DNA of 64,000 bases from Salminus brasiliensis (Eukaryota; Chordata; Actinopteri; Characiformes; Bryconidae): assembly GCF_030463535.1 (NCBI RefSeq), contig NC_132878.1:28488261-28552260 (forward strand), written 5' to 3'. Position numbers and translations under genes: made by a program. The notes beneath the pieces are model-generated. The model did not search any database. It had not been told where the DNA came from and saw only the letters and a program-made list of their open reading frames with translations. Below, in pieces: positions 1 through 13,100 of this stretch; positions within the stretch are counted from its first letter, which is position 1, and each line of letters starts with the position of its first letter.

Positions 1-960
1 CATAAAGAAACACATCCAGTTGTTAGAAATACATGCCATTACATCATTATAATGACTTTGCAGCCTTGTTATAATGCAATAACACAGATCAGTAAGACTG
101 TTCTGCTCATGCCTGAAGCAAAGTGTGTAATAACAGCAAACCTTATGGAAACCTCCTCCAGTATTCTCCTGTGCCCTGAGCTCTGCTGTGTGCTCCTCCT
201 GATGTTAATTAGGGAGAGGAATCCGGATTAGCTCAAGTGCTGAGAGGATTCAGATGCAAATGAACAGCTTGTTGATCCAGTTTCAGAAGAAAAGCTTTAA
301 AAGAGAGGAGTGGGGCTGATGGTTTCTGTTGGAAATGCGCATATGGGTTAGCGCTGTCCCTACAAGCCTCACACCCTGAAGAGCTTTAGCTCGGACGTAC
401 TGTAAAAAAAAAATCACTTTTACAAACACCTTTGACCAAAGCTGCAGCAAAGAAAAAAACCCAAACAAAAAAAAAACTGTCAGTGCACTTTATGTGTGAT
501 ATGTGTATGCTTGGCAGGAGGCATGCTAGGCTACAAATGAAGCGAGCTGTGCTAAAAATGCTAGCTAGCATCATCAGAATTATGGTTTCCCACAATCGAA
601 ACAAGAGAAACTCAAGTATGTGCGTTTTATGATTATTCTGAACAGATGATTTGAACCAAATCATCTTATTCTATCATTTTCTATTTGGGGGAGGTGGGGG
701 GGGGGAGGGGGGGCTGAGAATATGGTTTTGTGTCTTGGAAAATGAGATTTCTGATGGATTTTAAGCTCAGTCAGAAGCTGCAGCAGAGTAAGAGGTCAAG
801 GGGGCTATCAGGCATGCATGCATGCTCAGTTTTAAATACTGGAGAATATGAATTTGATGAGGTCTGGGCTGAAAACAGCCACAGCAACGTGTGGTTTTGT
901 AAGAGATGCAGTTGTGCAGAGGGTGTTTTGGCGACCCCTGCTGATCACACACAGCGTTAC
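1..960. other. wnt11f2 upstream DNA, no gene seen
   Basis: No coding exon or RNA gene is recognisable here. The short open frames have no family resemblance. The stretch holds a G-rich run at about 686-713 and a GCATGC-type alternating tract at about 812-824. Its position makes it the likely proximal regulatory region of the Wnt gene that follows. No specific factor site is claimed. Confidence 0.5.
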
Positions 961-971
961 TGTTAATGGAA

Positions 972-1053
972 GGGGCGTGGTCTCGCGCCTGTGCGGTATA
1001 TAAGTGTGTGATCGGCCAGGCGAAGCATCGTGAGCTCGAGCTGAAGTGCAGAG
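972..1053 (+). promoter_or_regulatory. wnt11f2: wnt11f2 core promoter with TATA box
   Basis: A TATATAA box lies at 997-1003. It is preceded by a GGGGCGTGG GC/KLF-type box at about 972-980. The first coding ATG is at 1054, so initiation about 25-30 bp after the TATA box would give a 5' leader of only about 25-30 nt. The spacing is standard for a TATA promoter. The exact start site is inferred, not seen. Confidence 0.6.
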
Positions 1054-4000
1054 ATGCGGGCTCGCGCAGATATGCAACAGCAGCGCCCCTTACTGCTACT
1101 CCTCATGCTACTACAACTTCTACTACAGCACGGAGAGGGAATATACTGGCTGTAAGGCTCACTATTTACTGCTGATCACGCTCAGAGTGTGTTTGTATAT
1201 GTAGTTTAGTTTAGATGGTGTTTTTATTTTGTATATTGTAAATGATTATTTTGATAATAATAATAATTATTATTATTATAACTGAAGTTTACTATGCTTA
1301 TACATTTTTAGTGTTTTTAATGTGTGTTTTTAGTTGATATTTGCAGTTTAGTTTATGTTTGTGTATATTTTTGCATCTTGTGGATGGTTTGCATGAGTGT
1401 TTGCTCTGGCCCGGTTCATCAATTTAGCTTGTTTTGCTGCTCTAATGCCTGATTTAATGCACAGTCCTTATGAGATTAGAAAAAGGGGTGTTAAAGCAGA
1501 AATTTGAGTATAGTGTGGAGGTCAGGCTGTGCTGCTGGCACTATGTCCATCAGCTATATCTGCTGGAGGGTCACTCAAAGGCCAACATAGACCACATGCC
1601 TAAGTAAAAAAAGGGGGGGGGGCTGAATATCATTATATTGTTCTGGGGACATTCCTGTGTTTATCTTGTTGTATCAGAAACACCTACTACTTCAGTGCAC
1701 TTTATAGGTGTACAGTTACAGAATGCAGCTCATCCGTTACTGCACAGTTTATCAGTGTCCTCTACTCCATTCACCAGTGGAAAGAGTGACCACCACAGGG
1801 CTGCCGCTGACCCTCGTCACCCACGTCATGTGGTAGCTGTGCTCTAGCCTTTCATTTGTGGGTGGTGGCAGTGACACTGATGTTTAAATACCAGCGACCC
1901 AGCAGTGCTAAGAACAGACCACCATCCTGATAATAAGCGGCCATTGGTGGTCCCTTTTTACTACAAATCGTGCAGACGTAACTGTAGTAGCAGTGTATGG
2001 TAGGTGTTTCTGGGCCAACTAATACACTGGCAGCTCAGTGTGTTGTGTACCGTGTTCGCAGAATGTACCATCTTCATGTTGTTTACAGTGTTTGTGTTTG
2101 CTGTGCAGTGGTCTGGCTTCCCGTGGCATCCCTGTGAGTTGGAATCATACTCAGCACTGCAAGCTGCTCCATGCCCTGGCTCCAGATCAGCAGCAGCTCT
2201 GCCGGAGGAACCTGGAGCTGATGGGCAGCGTGGTTCAGGCGGCCGAACTGACCAAAGCAGCCTGCCAGAGCTCCTTCAGAGACATGCGCTGGAACTGTTC
2301 ATCCATCCAGAGCGCACCAAACTTCAGCCCAGACCTGGCCAAGGGTGAGACCCTTTGCTACTAATAGCAAGTTTGCTTTAAGTATTTGATGCGTTTTCCT
2401 AACTGAATGCATCACCTCAGTAAAGTCTTTTGGGAGAAGCTTAATGGAGGGGGGCGTTGTTTTGGTTTGATTGCTGGTTATAGGGTTGGTTTTGGTGGGT
2501 ATTGTTGGGTTGAGTTAATTTATTGGTTGTAGTTGGTGTTCTTGTTTAGTTGACTGCTTAATTTAGTTGGCTAAGCTGGGTTGATAGTTGATGGTATTCG
2601 ATTCAGCGTAACTGGTTGGACATTGTTCAGTTGGCTGCGTAGCTTAGATGGTGGTGGTTTGACTGGGCTGTCACTGGTAGCCGCAGAAACTTTGTGAATG
2701 GCAATAATGAGAGATTCTAAATAATGTAATCTTATAGAACTAATATCTCTGTCTCCCTGTTTTAGGTACACGCGAGTCTGCATTTGTGTTTTCTCTCTCT
2801 GCGGCTGTCTTAAGTCACTCTATCGCTCGTTCTTGTGCATCCGGCGCTCTTCCCAGCTGTTCCTGTGCTCCGGCCCCAGCTGAGCAGGCCTCATCTGATT
2901 TCCGATGGGGAGGCTGTGGGGATAACGTTCATTACGGGCTGCAGATGGGCTCTGCCTTCTCCGACGCTACACTTAACAGCAGGCGCTCTGGATCTCCGGC
3001 CATCAGGCTCATGCACCTGCACAATAACGCAGTGGGCAGACAGGTAGGAGCTTTGAACCCGTACACTTGTACTCTATTGGCAATGTGCAGATCTCAGCCG
3101 ATAGACACATCAAAATTCATTATTTCTCTAGATAATTGCTGTGATTGCAGAAAATCTTAGCCATATTGCCCCCAGTGCTTCCTGTAGGGTATTACAGTCT
3201 GTCAGTACTTCCTCCGCTTTGATAACCATGGACTCCTACTCTGTATATAATCATCTCTTTTGATTGGTTAAACGTGTTTATAACTGTGTGTTGTGTTCTT
3301 TTTTCTCCAGGCGCTGCTGGACGCCTTAGAGACAAGGTGTAAGTGTCACGGTGTCTCTGGCTCTTGCTCAGTGAAGACGTGCTGGAAGTCCCTGCTGGAC
3401 GTGGATGAAATTTCAAGCCAGCTGAAGGCCCGCTACCTTTCGGCCACCAAGGTGGTCCCACGGCAGGTGGGATCCCGTAGGCAGCTGGTTCCCCGGGAGA
3501 TGGAGGTTAGGCCGGTCCTGGAGAACGAACTTGTCTACCTAAACAGCTCACCTGACTACTGCTCATACAATGCCAAGCATGGCTCATATGGAACCACCGA
3601 CAGGTACACACACACACATCTGTACTCAGAGCTCATGATATATGTTGTGAATGTCCATTTCAAGCCTAAAAAGAGACAGTAACACACCCCTCAGTTTATA
3701 TCACAATACCTACATTTAGAGTGTTATTAATATTCAACCCTAATGAGAGACTGTAACACACACCTCCGTTTATATCACATTACCTACATTTAGAGTGTTA
3801 TTAATATTCACCCCTAATGAGAGACTGTAACACACACCTCAATTTATATCACAATACCTACATTTAGAGCGTTATTAATATTCAACCCTAATGAGAGACT
3901 GTAACACACACCTCAGTTTATATCACAATACCTACATTTAGAGTGTTATTAATATTCAACCCTAATGAGAGACTGTAACACACACCTCAGTTTATATCAC

Positions 4001-5075
4001 AATACCTACATTTAGAGTGTTATTAATATTCAACCCTAATGAGAGACCGTAACACACACCTCAGTTTATATCACAATACCTACATTTAGAGTGTTATTAA
4101 TATTCAACCCTAATGAGAGACCAGCTTTTTGCTACTCACCGACAGTAAGTAGGTATTTATATCAAGAAGTATGATTTACCAATATAAAATATAAGGGTTA
4201 TAATTATACATATAAAACTGTTTAAACATAGTGTCTGCCCAGCTCTCATCCCTCCTATTGATTAGTCTCATATATTGCCTCAGTCACTACAGCTCACACA
4301 ATGCCAGGCATAGGGTGTCCTGTGGGATCCACAATCCTAATCAATCAGTCTTATTGATAAGCAAATAATCCATCAGGGCGCTGTAGGGTGAGTGGATTAG
4401 GGTTAGGCATTAGCGGATCATCGGTAACCTGAGAAAGGAGGGAGGGAGGGCTGGTTAAACATTACACAGCTCTCTCACACACACACCAACAGACACAGTG
4501 ATTTTAACACTAAGACATACAGCAAAGAAAACCCCCAGCCATCAAACCAATGGCCATTTACTATTGTGAACAAATCCTTGGATCAATTCCCTTTCTCAAA
4601 TGGAACAGTAAACAGAATCACTTTAGTGACCACAAACACTTCCTGTAGACTTTTAAAGGTGCAAAAATAAATGGACATCACAGAATGCAAATAGTTAAAC
4701 ATAAATAGTGTACAGGCACAAAGCGTATCACGAAATATACATATGCTATGGCTAACTTGTGCATCACTCTGAAAGATAAATGGATGCTGTTACACCCTCC
4801 ACAATACCAGTATGTGTGAAATGGGACCATGCAAAGTGTGAAGTTCCCACCAGTTATATTTATGCTCCCTTTTAACCCAGTATATGTGCTCCTTCCACAG
4901 GCAGTGCAATAAGACAGCCACCGGCAGCAGTAGCTGTGGTTTAATGTGTTGCGGCCGTGGATACAACACGTACACCGAGCAGGTGGAGGAACGCTGCAAC
5001 TGCCGCTATCACTGGTGCTGCTACGTCACCTGCAAGAAATGCCAACACACAGTGGAGCGATACGTCTGCAAGTGA
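1054..5075 (+). CDS. wnt11f2: Wnt11-class secreted ligand (wnt11f2 / Wnt11b, silberblick type)
   Basis: Secreted, lipid-modified Wnt ligand of the Wnt11 class, which in vertebrates mainly drives non-canonical Frizzled signalling in convergent extension and planar polarity. Exons: 1054-1151, 2109-2344, 2766-3043, 3311-3603, 4901-5075. All have GT-AG borders, phases 2-1-0-2, giving 359 aa, close to the usual length of about 354 aa. The start gives a poly-Leu signal peptide; a second Met lies 6 codons on. Visible Wnt hallmarks: WNHTQHC near the mature N-terminus, MRWNCSS, the [10 protein letters not shown] loop with the Ser that is acylated in the family, and the Cys-dense C-terminus ([20 protein letters not shown]) ending ERYVCK. 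Details such as [24 protein letters not shown] and [10 protein letters not shown] fit the fish wnt11f2 (slb) paralogue better than wnt11 (wnt11r). Intron 1 carries a MITE-like repeat and intron 4 a 74-bp tandem array. No AATAAA is obvious soon after the stop. Confidence 0.93.
1675..2013. mobile_element. Non-autonomous element with inverted CAGAAACACCTAC ends
   Basis: The stretch opens with CAGAAACACCTACTAC and closes with GTAGGTGTTTCTG, its inverted complement, about 340 bp apart, inside intron 1 of wnt11f2. There is no coding capacity, so this looks like a MITE. No clean target-site duplication is visible, so the superfamily is not assigned. Confidence 0.6.
3670..4122. repeat. 74-bp tandem repeat, about 6 copies
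   Basis: About six head-to-tail copies of a 74-bp unit containing GAGACTGTAACACACACCTC and TTAGAGTGTTATTAATATTC sit in intron 4 of wnt11f2. Copies differ by only a few bases, so the array is young. Confidence 0.93.
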
Positions 5076-7130
5076 GACTTGCAGTGAGACAAAGAGAAAA
5101 GAGGAGATTCCAGTCACTTATTCCATTTCTTTTTGTCATTGACTTTCCCTCCACACTCCTGACCTTTGTATCATGCAGTGTTAACCTGATAAAAAGAAGT
5201 GTGGGCTAAGTTTGGAAAAAGGAACGGACCAACCCTTTCACCGTTTGCAAACACAGCGTCGGGTCATACTTTTAAACTAGCAGTTAAGTTGTGCTAGTTT
5301 GCGAAGTTAAAAACTTGCTTAGCGAAACTAAAAGGCTACTCTGCCAGCAGGTTAAGGAAAGCTTACATTAGCTAATGTAACATGGCCAAATTTGGTAACA
5401 GCAAAGCAACAATTGGCAGATTGCTCTGCTACCAGGGTAAGATTGGTTAACATGGCTTAACCAAACTTGATAAAGACCAAGCTATACTAACTAGCAGGCT
5501 GCTTAGCTATCAGTGTAAGCTAGCCTTGGTTAGTATAACTTGGCCAACCGCCAAGCTACACTTAGCAGCTAGCAGACTGCTGTGCTAACAGATAGCTCAA
5601 ATTAGGCAACGCTAGCTGACCTTGTTGGCACTCAAACACACAGCGATCACACATAGGTAGCTAGCGTTAGCTAATAGTGTATATCTTGTGCGTTTGAGAG
5701 TGAATCGTAGGCCTGTGATGGAAATGCTGCTTGTAGACATTCTCCTTGACACTTTTGGGAGTCTTGATGTACATTTCTTTCCTGGAATCGAAGCGCACGG
5801 AAGCAGTAAGCACTGGATATATTTTGCTGGGACGTGGACTCTGCGTCTGAGGAGGGTGACGATGTGAAAGCCGCTGTGTGTTTGTCATTGGGTGGAATTT
5901 CCCACAGGGGTGAAGAGTGAAGCACTGAGAGGAGAAGGAGGGAGAGCGAGTGATGAAAGGAAAGATTCCTGGATGAATGGAGTGAACAATGGGATGAGCA
6001 TGAGACAATGGGCCAAGGTGTCAGACTGAAACTCCAGAGGTGGAAACAACAAGGACCCAAATACTGATTAACCTGCTTCAGAAACCTCAGGGAGAAAGAA
6101 AAAGAGAAAGAGATGGGGGAAGGAGGGGGAAGGGTAGCATTGTATGTTACTCCTTTTTTTAATTTATTTAACAGAGATGACCCTTGCTTAAAGCGATAGT
6201 TTGGTGAAATATTATCCCCCCTTATCCCAAATGTAGTCGACCAGTCATTACATGTCGCTACATTAGTTTCACACTGGAGCCTTAAAGCTAAGGTTTCTAA
6301 CAATTAATAGAATATTATTATTCTGTTATTCAATTAGCTCTGGAACAACATGGTCGATGTAGCTAACAAGTAATGGAAGCATATACCCCAAGGATTAGCA
6401 TGGCGCTATGCTACACATGCCTACACACATAAGATCTGCTTATGTGGTTTCTGACACTGTAGGACTCAACATAGGCTAAGGGATAAAGCAGTGCTAAATA
6501 TAGTAGTGGCCTAAACTGAGTCCTTACTTTTGTCCATGTTCTCGATAACCAGAAATTTCAGAAACCACATCGGCAAGTCTACAGGATATTACTGAACATC
6601 TCCACAAGGTTTGAGGTGATACAGTAGCCCGGCTTCTTACAGCTTCTTATTTTAATATTCAATTCCACCTTAAATGGTTGGTGCTATGCTGCAGGATTTA
6701 GGTGGATCAGAAAATTAGATCATAGATACTGCAGCTGCATTTAAGCAAGTCTGAGATTTTGGCATGTAGTTAGCACTATGCTAACTGGTGAGGTGTAAGG
6801 ATCCATGACTTTCATGTAAAGCAGAACCTGAACCAGCTAACCACATTCTAAATGGCTGGGTATAAGATTCTGTGACCTGTTAGCAACCTAAGTCTTGTAG
6901 CTCCAGTGTGAAGGTAAAGAAGCTCCAAAAATCTTGGCCGCTCGACTTCTTTTGGGTTAAGAGTTAACGGAGTCTTAGGGCTTTTTCCTGAAGTATTGCT
7001 TTAACAGTAGCTTATTGTAAATATAAGAATAATAGATTTATTGTACATTTTGCTGTAAAATATGTAAGTGTATTTATTTTATATATATAAAGTGTGTTTG
7101 TCTCAGCACTGCTGTCAGCCTGGTTAATGA
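5076..7130. other. wnt11f2 3' UTR / flank, no gene seen
   Basis: No coding exon is recognisable. The first part should be wnt11f2 3' UTR, but no canonical AATAAA was found before about 7.1 kb. From about 5280 to 5680 there is a degenerate GCTAG/TTAGC-rich repeat. At 6340-6420 and 6770-6840 there are single copies of a dispersed repeat related to the array at 61.3 kb. Confidence 0.5.
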
Positions 7131-7215
7131 TCATGTGACACATAATGACCAATCTTTAAAACCCTGCACACACACACACACTACTGAATCACAGGAGTGT
7201 GTGAATGTGGGATCT

Positions 7216-7292
7216 CTGGGTGGGGGTGGGGGGTGTTGGTTGGGGGTGTTTTGGGGGTTGGGGCTTTGGGGGGGTGTTTTGGGGATTAAAAT
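7216..7292 (+). other. G-run tract, possible G-quadruplex
   Basis: A dense series of G runs of 4-7 bases is separated by short T-rich spacers on the + strand. It is well beyond the minimum of four G3 runs for a quadruplex. It is intergenic and no function is assigned. Confidence 0.6.
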
Positions 7293-7459
7293 GTTTGGGG
7301 TTAAAAAACAGCAGTAGGTCACTTTTCAGTCCCTCCCCCAAACACTTCAAAGAATACTTCAGGATATCAGCAATACAGAGATCTAACACACACACACACA
7401 CAGGCAAATCAGAGTAATTCATAGATTATATGATAGTCGTCTCTTCTGCAGTAAGCAGA

Positions 7460-7980
7460 GGGAGTTGAGTTGAAGAAAGGATGGAGAAGAATGAAAAGTG
7501 AAGCAGACAAAAGAATGGATGGAAGAAAAAGTATTAAAGGACGATTGCAGAACAGAAAGACAGCAGGAGTAAGAGATAGAAAGGAAAAAAAGAAAAAGAT
7601 AGGGAAAGTGAAGGGGAAAAGAAAAGGAGAAGGAGAGAGGGTTACCATCTTAACACTCCAAGGCTTATCACACACTAAGGTGTATTACTCAGTAACGACA
7701 GGGGCTTCTGTACAAACCGGTGGAGCTATTCTCTGGCAAAAGGAGTTTGTAATAATACTTTCGGCCACGCCGGCGGTCCGTAGACCGTTTAAGGGGTTAA
7801 GAGAGAGGATAGAGAGACATATACACAAAGTAGTAAGAGAAGAAAGACCGGAATAAGAGAGTGAAAAGAAAAAAATAAATCAAAAAGACCACAAAACAGA
7901 AAGAGGTAGAGGAGGAAAGGGGGGAGAGAGAGAATGGAAAGAGAAAAGGAGAAGAGAGAGAGAGGGAGAGAGACAGTTCT
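7460..7980. repeat. Purine-rich low-complexity tract
   Basis: Long stretches of A and G on the + strand, ending in GAGA repeats near 7940-7975. The open frames here are rich in Lys, Arg and Glu only because of the base bias. Confidence 0.7.
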
Positions 7981-8039
7981 GTAGATTCTTTTGTTTCAGG
8001 ATTTGGCTGATTCTTATCTCAGTGTTACAGAACAAAGAC

Positions 8040-8340
8040 ACACACACAGGTTTTAGAGATTAGTGTAATCTAAAGTGGAGCTGATTCCTGTAGGGTTATT
8101 CACACCACTGAAAGAGATTAGCTCACTTCAAACACACACAGACACACACACACATGGACACACACACAAACACTGAGATTCGATCTGACTCAGAGCTGAT
8201 ATTATGCAAATGATCTGTTTAGATTTCTAATCAACCTGTTGCTAAAAATGTCTTTTTAAACTTTTTTAATGTCATTTATTTCTCTCTCTTCCTATCTCAG
8301 TCTCCACCTGGTGTGTGTGTGTGTGTGTGTGTGTGTGTGG
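8040..8340. repeat. CA/GT microsatellite stretch
   Basis: Several CA tracts (about 8037-8170) and a (GT)n run (about 8311-8338) in non-coding DNA. No gene is seen. Confidence 0.75.
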
Positions 8341-8468
8341 AATGTGGTTCTGTATTTAACTCACTCCAGAACACTGTTTACAGTACAGCACCAAACACAC
8401 AAACACATAACAAATCTGCCATTTGTGTCTGCATCTCTGTCAGCAAGTAGGTTGACTGTATTGCTTAC

Positions 8469-9990
8469 TTAACTCAAGGCTACATACTGTTTCCCCTCTG
8501 CTGCAATGTGGATGTATGTGATTGTAATGTGGGCATATATGACAGTAATGTGGGTGTATATGGCAGTAATGGGAATGAATGTGGCTGAAAAGTGAATATA
8601 TATGGCAGTAATGTGGATATTTGAGACTGTGATGTGGGTATACATGTCAATTAGGTGGATGGATATAGTAGTAATGTGACTGAATGTAGCAGTGGTTTGT
8701 GTATATGAGGCTCTAATGTGGGTGTGCAGTAATGAGGCTGTAATGTGCATGTATATAGGACTAATGTAGGCATTTGTGGCTTTATTATGGATGTATATAA
8801 CAGTAATGTGGGTATATACAGCAATAATGAGGCTAAATCTTGCAGTAATGTGAGCATATACAGCAGTAATATGGCTCAATCTGGCTTCTTTGTGAATATA
8901 ATATATATAGACATATATGGCAGTTCTGTGGGTATATATATTTCAGTAATGTGGGTGTATGTGGCTTAATTGTGAATATATATAGCAGTAATGCGGATGT
9001 ATGTGGCTTTATTATGGGTATATACAGCAGTAATATGGATGTATGTGGCTTAATTGTGAATATGTATAGCAGTAATATGTATGTATGTGGCTTTATTGTG
9101 GATACATACAGCAGTTATGTTGATGCATGAGGCTTTATTTTGGGTATATACAGCAGCAATGTGGATGTATGTGGCTTCATTGTGAGTATATATGGCAGTA
9201 ATATGGGTGTATATGGCTGCATTTAGGGTAAATATGGCTGCAATGAGGGTATATATGCGAGTAATGTGGGTGTATGTGGCTTTATTGTGAATACATATAG
9301 CAGTAATGTGGACGTGTGTGGCTTTATTATAAATTTGTAGCAGTAATATGAATGTATGAGGCTTTATTGTGGGTATATACAGCAGTAATGTTGATGTGTG
9401 TGGCTTTATTGTGACTATATATAGTGGTAATATTGATGTATGAGGCTTTATTGTGGGTATATACAGCAGTAATGTGGATGTATGTGGCTTCATTGTAAAA
9501 TATGTATGGCAGTAATGTGGGTGTATATGGCTGCAATATGGGTAAATAAGGCTGCAATGAGGATATATATGGCTACAATGAGAGTATATATGCAAGTTAT
9601 GTGGATGTGTGTGGCTTTATTGTGGGTATATAAAGCAGTAATGTGGATGTATGTGGCTTCATTGTGAACATGTATGGCAGTAATGTGGGTGTATGGGGCT
9701 GCAATATGGGTGCATATGGCTGCAATAAGGGTATATTTTAATAAGGGCTAATTATGGCTACAGTAAGGGTATATATGCGAGTAATGTGGCAGTATGTAGG
9801 ACACTTGTGGGTATATACAGAAGTAATGTGGGTGTATGTAGCTTTATTGTGAGTATATAAAGCAGTAATGTGGATGTACTGTATGTGGTTTTATTGTGAA
9901 TATATATAGCAGTAATGTGAATGTATGTGACTGCAATTTGGGGAAATATGGCTGCAATGAGGGCGACATGATGTGTATATATACTGCTGT
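8469..9990. repeat. 1.5-kb minisatellite, about 21-bp and 45-bp periods
   Basis: Diverged tandem units of the type GCAGTAATGTGGATGTATGT followed by a GGCTTTATTGTG and TATATA segment. The first 300 bp runs with a period of about 21 bp. From about 8.9 kb a higher-order period of about 45 bp takes over. The period is a multiple of three, so stop-free frames of up to about 180 codons appear on the - strand. These are repeat artefacts. Confidence 0.9.
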
Positions 9991-10104
9991 TAGTGCCAGG
10001 AGGTTATAACGTGTAATGCTGATTTTATTTGTTACGGCAATTATGTGTTTTATTCATATGAGTGTTCCACTCCTTTGGAAGCTAAAAGATCACTATGTGT
10101 GTGT

Positions 10105-10137
<33 letters not shown>

Positions 10138-13100
10138 AGAGTTGGGGGTTGGGGGGAGAGAGATTGATGACCAAGCTCTTGTGTTTGCTGCTTCATCACT
10201 GTAGGTTTTTCAACTTGGGGGGTAAGACACATACACACATACACTGCGAATACCTTGCATGCCTCTTTTAACTGTTGCATGCTAAATCTGGTGGAGGTGA
10301 CAATGGTCACTCTGTACTGAAACTGCCCAGTGCATTCTGGGAAAATCCATTCCCGCATTATGGAGCCGAGTAAGTTCTTTTGCATGGGCCAGTGTGAGTT
10401 TTGTAGCTGAATTTGTTTAATTGGGTCTTTGCACAAGACAGCGCAATTTACCTCCGACAGTGCCTCAGTTCATTCTGTTCTCACCATTCAAACGTCTTCA
10501 TGAGCACTGATGACTTTGGACTTTGGACTGATGAGTGGACTATGTGTGGGCTTTGAGTTCTTGCGAGTGAAAAAGATCGCAGTAAATATTTTGTTCATGA
10601 TTCTTTTTGTTTTTCATTTTATTCCCAGTTTAGTCGGCTGCTATTCATATGATGCTACGAGTGCTCTTAGAGTGAAGACTACCATGTGCTTCCTCCAAGA
10701 CAAGACCAACTGGAACATAACATGTTTGGAGAAGAATGCCAACCGCTAATGCTGACTGCCATCACATTGAGGGATAGGGGGTGAAAGGGCTTTCCTACCC
10801 ACCCAGAAGGAGAGCAGCCAGTCATGCTCTCTGGGATTGCTGGCAACAGCATGTGATCAGACCGCCAAGCTCTTGATGACAGAATCAACACTTAGGCATC
10901 TACACCAGTCAGCAGCCCTTGAGGTTTTAATAGAGAGAGAAGCAGCAAAATCCTCCTTCTTCTGTGAACTGCTAATGAACAAAAATCGCACAGAATGATC
11001 AAAGAGTTAAGTGGAGTTTCGGTTTTCATAGAGAATAATGTTGCGGGAGAGTATTTTACACACGATTCAGAAACAAAGGAGCTGTTAGATTTTAATGCGG
11101 CTCAAAAATGGGACTTACATGGCAGGTGGGTACATTTGCACAGTAGCAGGGACCATGATACTTCTCAGGAATGAACATTAAGCATCCACGAGATGCTGTA
11201 CCAACTTAAACAGTGGAGGTCAGTGGATGTAGTTTTCACCCATGAACTCCAGAAAATATCCAGAGAATCAGATCCAGACAATATCCGGAGTTACCTTTTC
11301 ACACACGTAGCGAACGTAGGAAATGTTCCTTGTGATTTAGTTGAGGAGCGGTACCCATGTAGCGCGTGCAGGACGCATGGACTACACTGTGGAAATAGCA
11401 GCATTTTACAGCACATTGGAGATGGCGAACGCGGCTCCCGACTAACATGTCATCATCACACCCACTGTAAATTCTCCAGAAAATGACCTGCTCTATTTGC
11501 ACATAGGCTCACTCTGACATTACCCGGACTTTGTACTTGGGGGCTGGCAGGATAACGTTTCGGGTAATGTCCTGTAAAACAGATACGAACATTTGCGTTC
11601 ACGCATACAGCTCCGCTGGGATACCATGCATGTCTGAAACGACTGCTCATATCCTAACCCTAGTTCCCCTCCAAACAACCCACAACAGCTGCCGCTGCGG
11701 TTTTCCCTGTTTAACAAGACTAAAACAGTGAAGAGACTAACAAGCTAGTCATTCAGTGCCTGTCTGTGTGGGACTTAGCTAGATCAGTAAGAATCGGTGT
11801 AAAGCCCAGTCTCATGTCCCTGTCCTGATTTCACTCCCCGAGACAGTGATTGCAGGAACTGTATACTTCATAGCACTATAGGTATTACCCTGTTAGCTAA
11901 ACCTAGTCTGAATTCCACCTGTTAGCTAGACATGGCCTGCAATAGTCTGAGGTAAACCTGTTAGCTAGACATGCCTGCCTAAGCGCTGTTACTCAAGGCA
12001 TTGTTGCCATTTTAGCCCTGTTGGTTTGAGCTGTTTTAGCTACTTAGCATGCTAGGCTAAAGTTGGCTTTTTGATTAAATCGACCAGTAAAAAGAACACA
12101 CCATGTTACAGCATGTGGTTGGTGGTTGGTTGGTGCTGAAGAAGTGGTACATCACAGTGTGCAGTCCACGTTCGACAGTTGTGTAATTGACCAGAAAATG
12201 CCATTGCACCGCCTATTCGTGAGATTTATTGAAAGTTTTAGTTAGCAGTTAGCGTGATGCTAACTGCATGCCCAAACCACCGACAGCATCCCATCAAATC
12301 GCAGGGAGTTGTTCAGTAATATCTCTAATAACTAAGGTGCTTTCTGACACTGCTAGCTCAGTGCTACCTAACATGATTGAAGGTGGATGTGTTTTAGCTA
12401 TGCTAACAGGCTCTCGGCCTGAAGGGAAAAGTTCACCAAACTAGTGCTTCCAATTCTAGCGGGGAGTGAGTGAGTGTGTGTGTGTGCTTTCTGTTAGGGT
12501 TGAAAGTGTGTGTTCTGCAGGTGGAAAGGTTAAAGGTCAGGGTAAAAGGTCATGAATGACTTATTGGATGCCAGTCAGGAGCACTGAAAAAAATACCACC
12601 CTGGAAACAAGGCTTTTAGCAATGTGTGAAAGTTTAAATGAATCTAATTACAACAACAATAATAAAATATTAATCATTAAAATAAGAATTATAAGATGAA
12701 TGTCTCTATATAGAAACTTTCATACATGAAAACGCTCACAGTACTTCAAATAAAACAACATAGATTTTTTAAATATATTTTTTTTATAATTTATGTGTGT
12801 ACTTTTATTAATTCGTACATAGCTTACATTCTTACACAATTTAATTAATTCAGTTAATTTGCTATAGTCATTTTATTGAAACTTTATGCACCCTGCATTT
12901 CATTTTTTTAATTAATTACTTCATTACGGTTATTCATTTTATTTTTGACATTCTCCAACTTTTTCCAAATAATAATAATAATTAAAGTTTTAAAATGTTC
13001 ATGGTAAAATATTATTTTACTATATTTTCTTTAATGAAAACAAAGCAAGCATGGTGACATTTAATTCATACTGGTTTCCTACATTTAACTAAATGTGTAA

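Noticed and set aside
3670-4122. CRISPR-like array
   Set aside because: The 74-bp units are contiguous with no unique spacers. The setting is a vertebrate intron.
5671-6303. 210-codon - strand frame downstream of wnt11f2
   Set aside because: It is a low-complexity Ser/Leu/Phe translation of a purine-rich + strand. No domain or upstream promoter is visible.
7470-7856. 128-codon + strand frame rich in Lys, Arg and Glu
   Set aside because: It lies in a purine-rich tract, and composition alone explains the long frame.
8469-9595. Long - strand open frames (up to 181 codons) rich in Thr, Ile, His and Tyr
   Set aside because: They fall entirely inside the 45-bp minisatellite. The open frame follows from a period divisible by three, with no start context, splice sites or family.
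10510-11490. Small + strand frames of 79-97 codons as candidate genes
   Set aside because: No family resemblance, no consistent splice structure, and dispersed repeats nearby.
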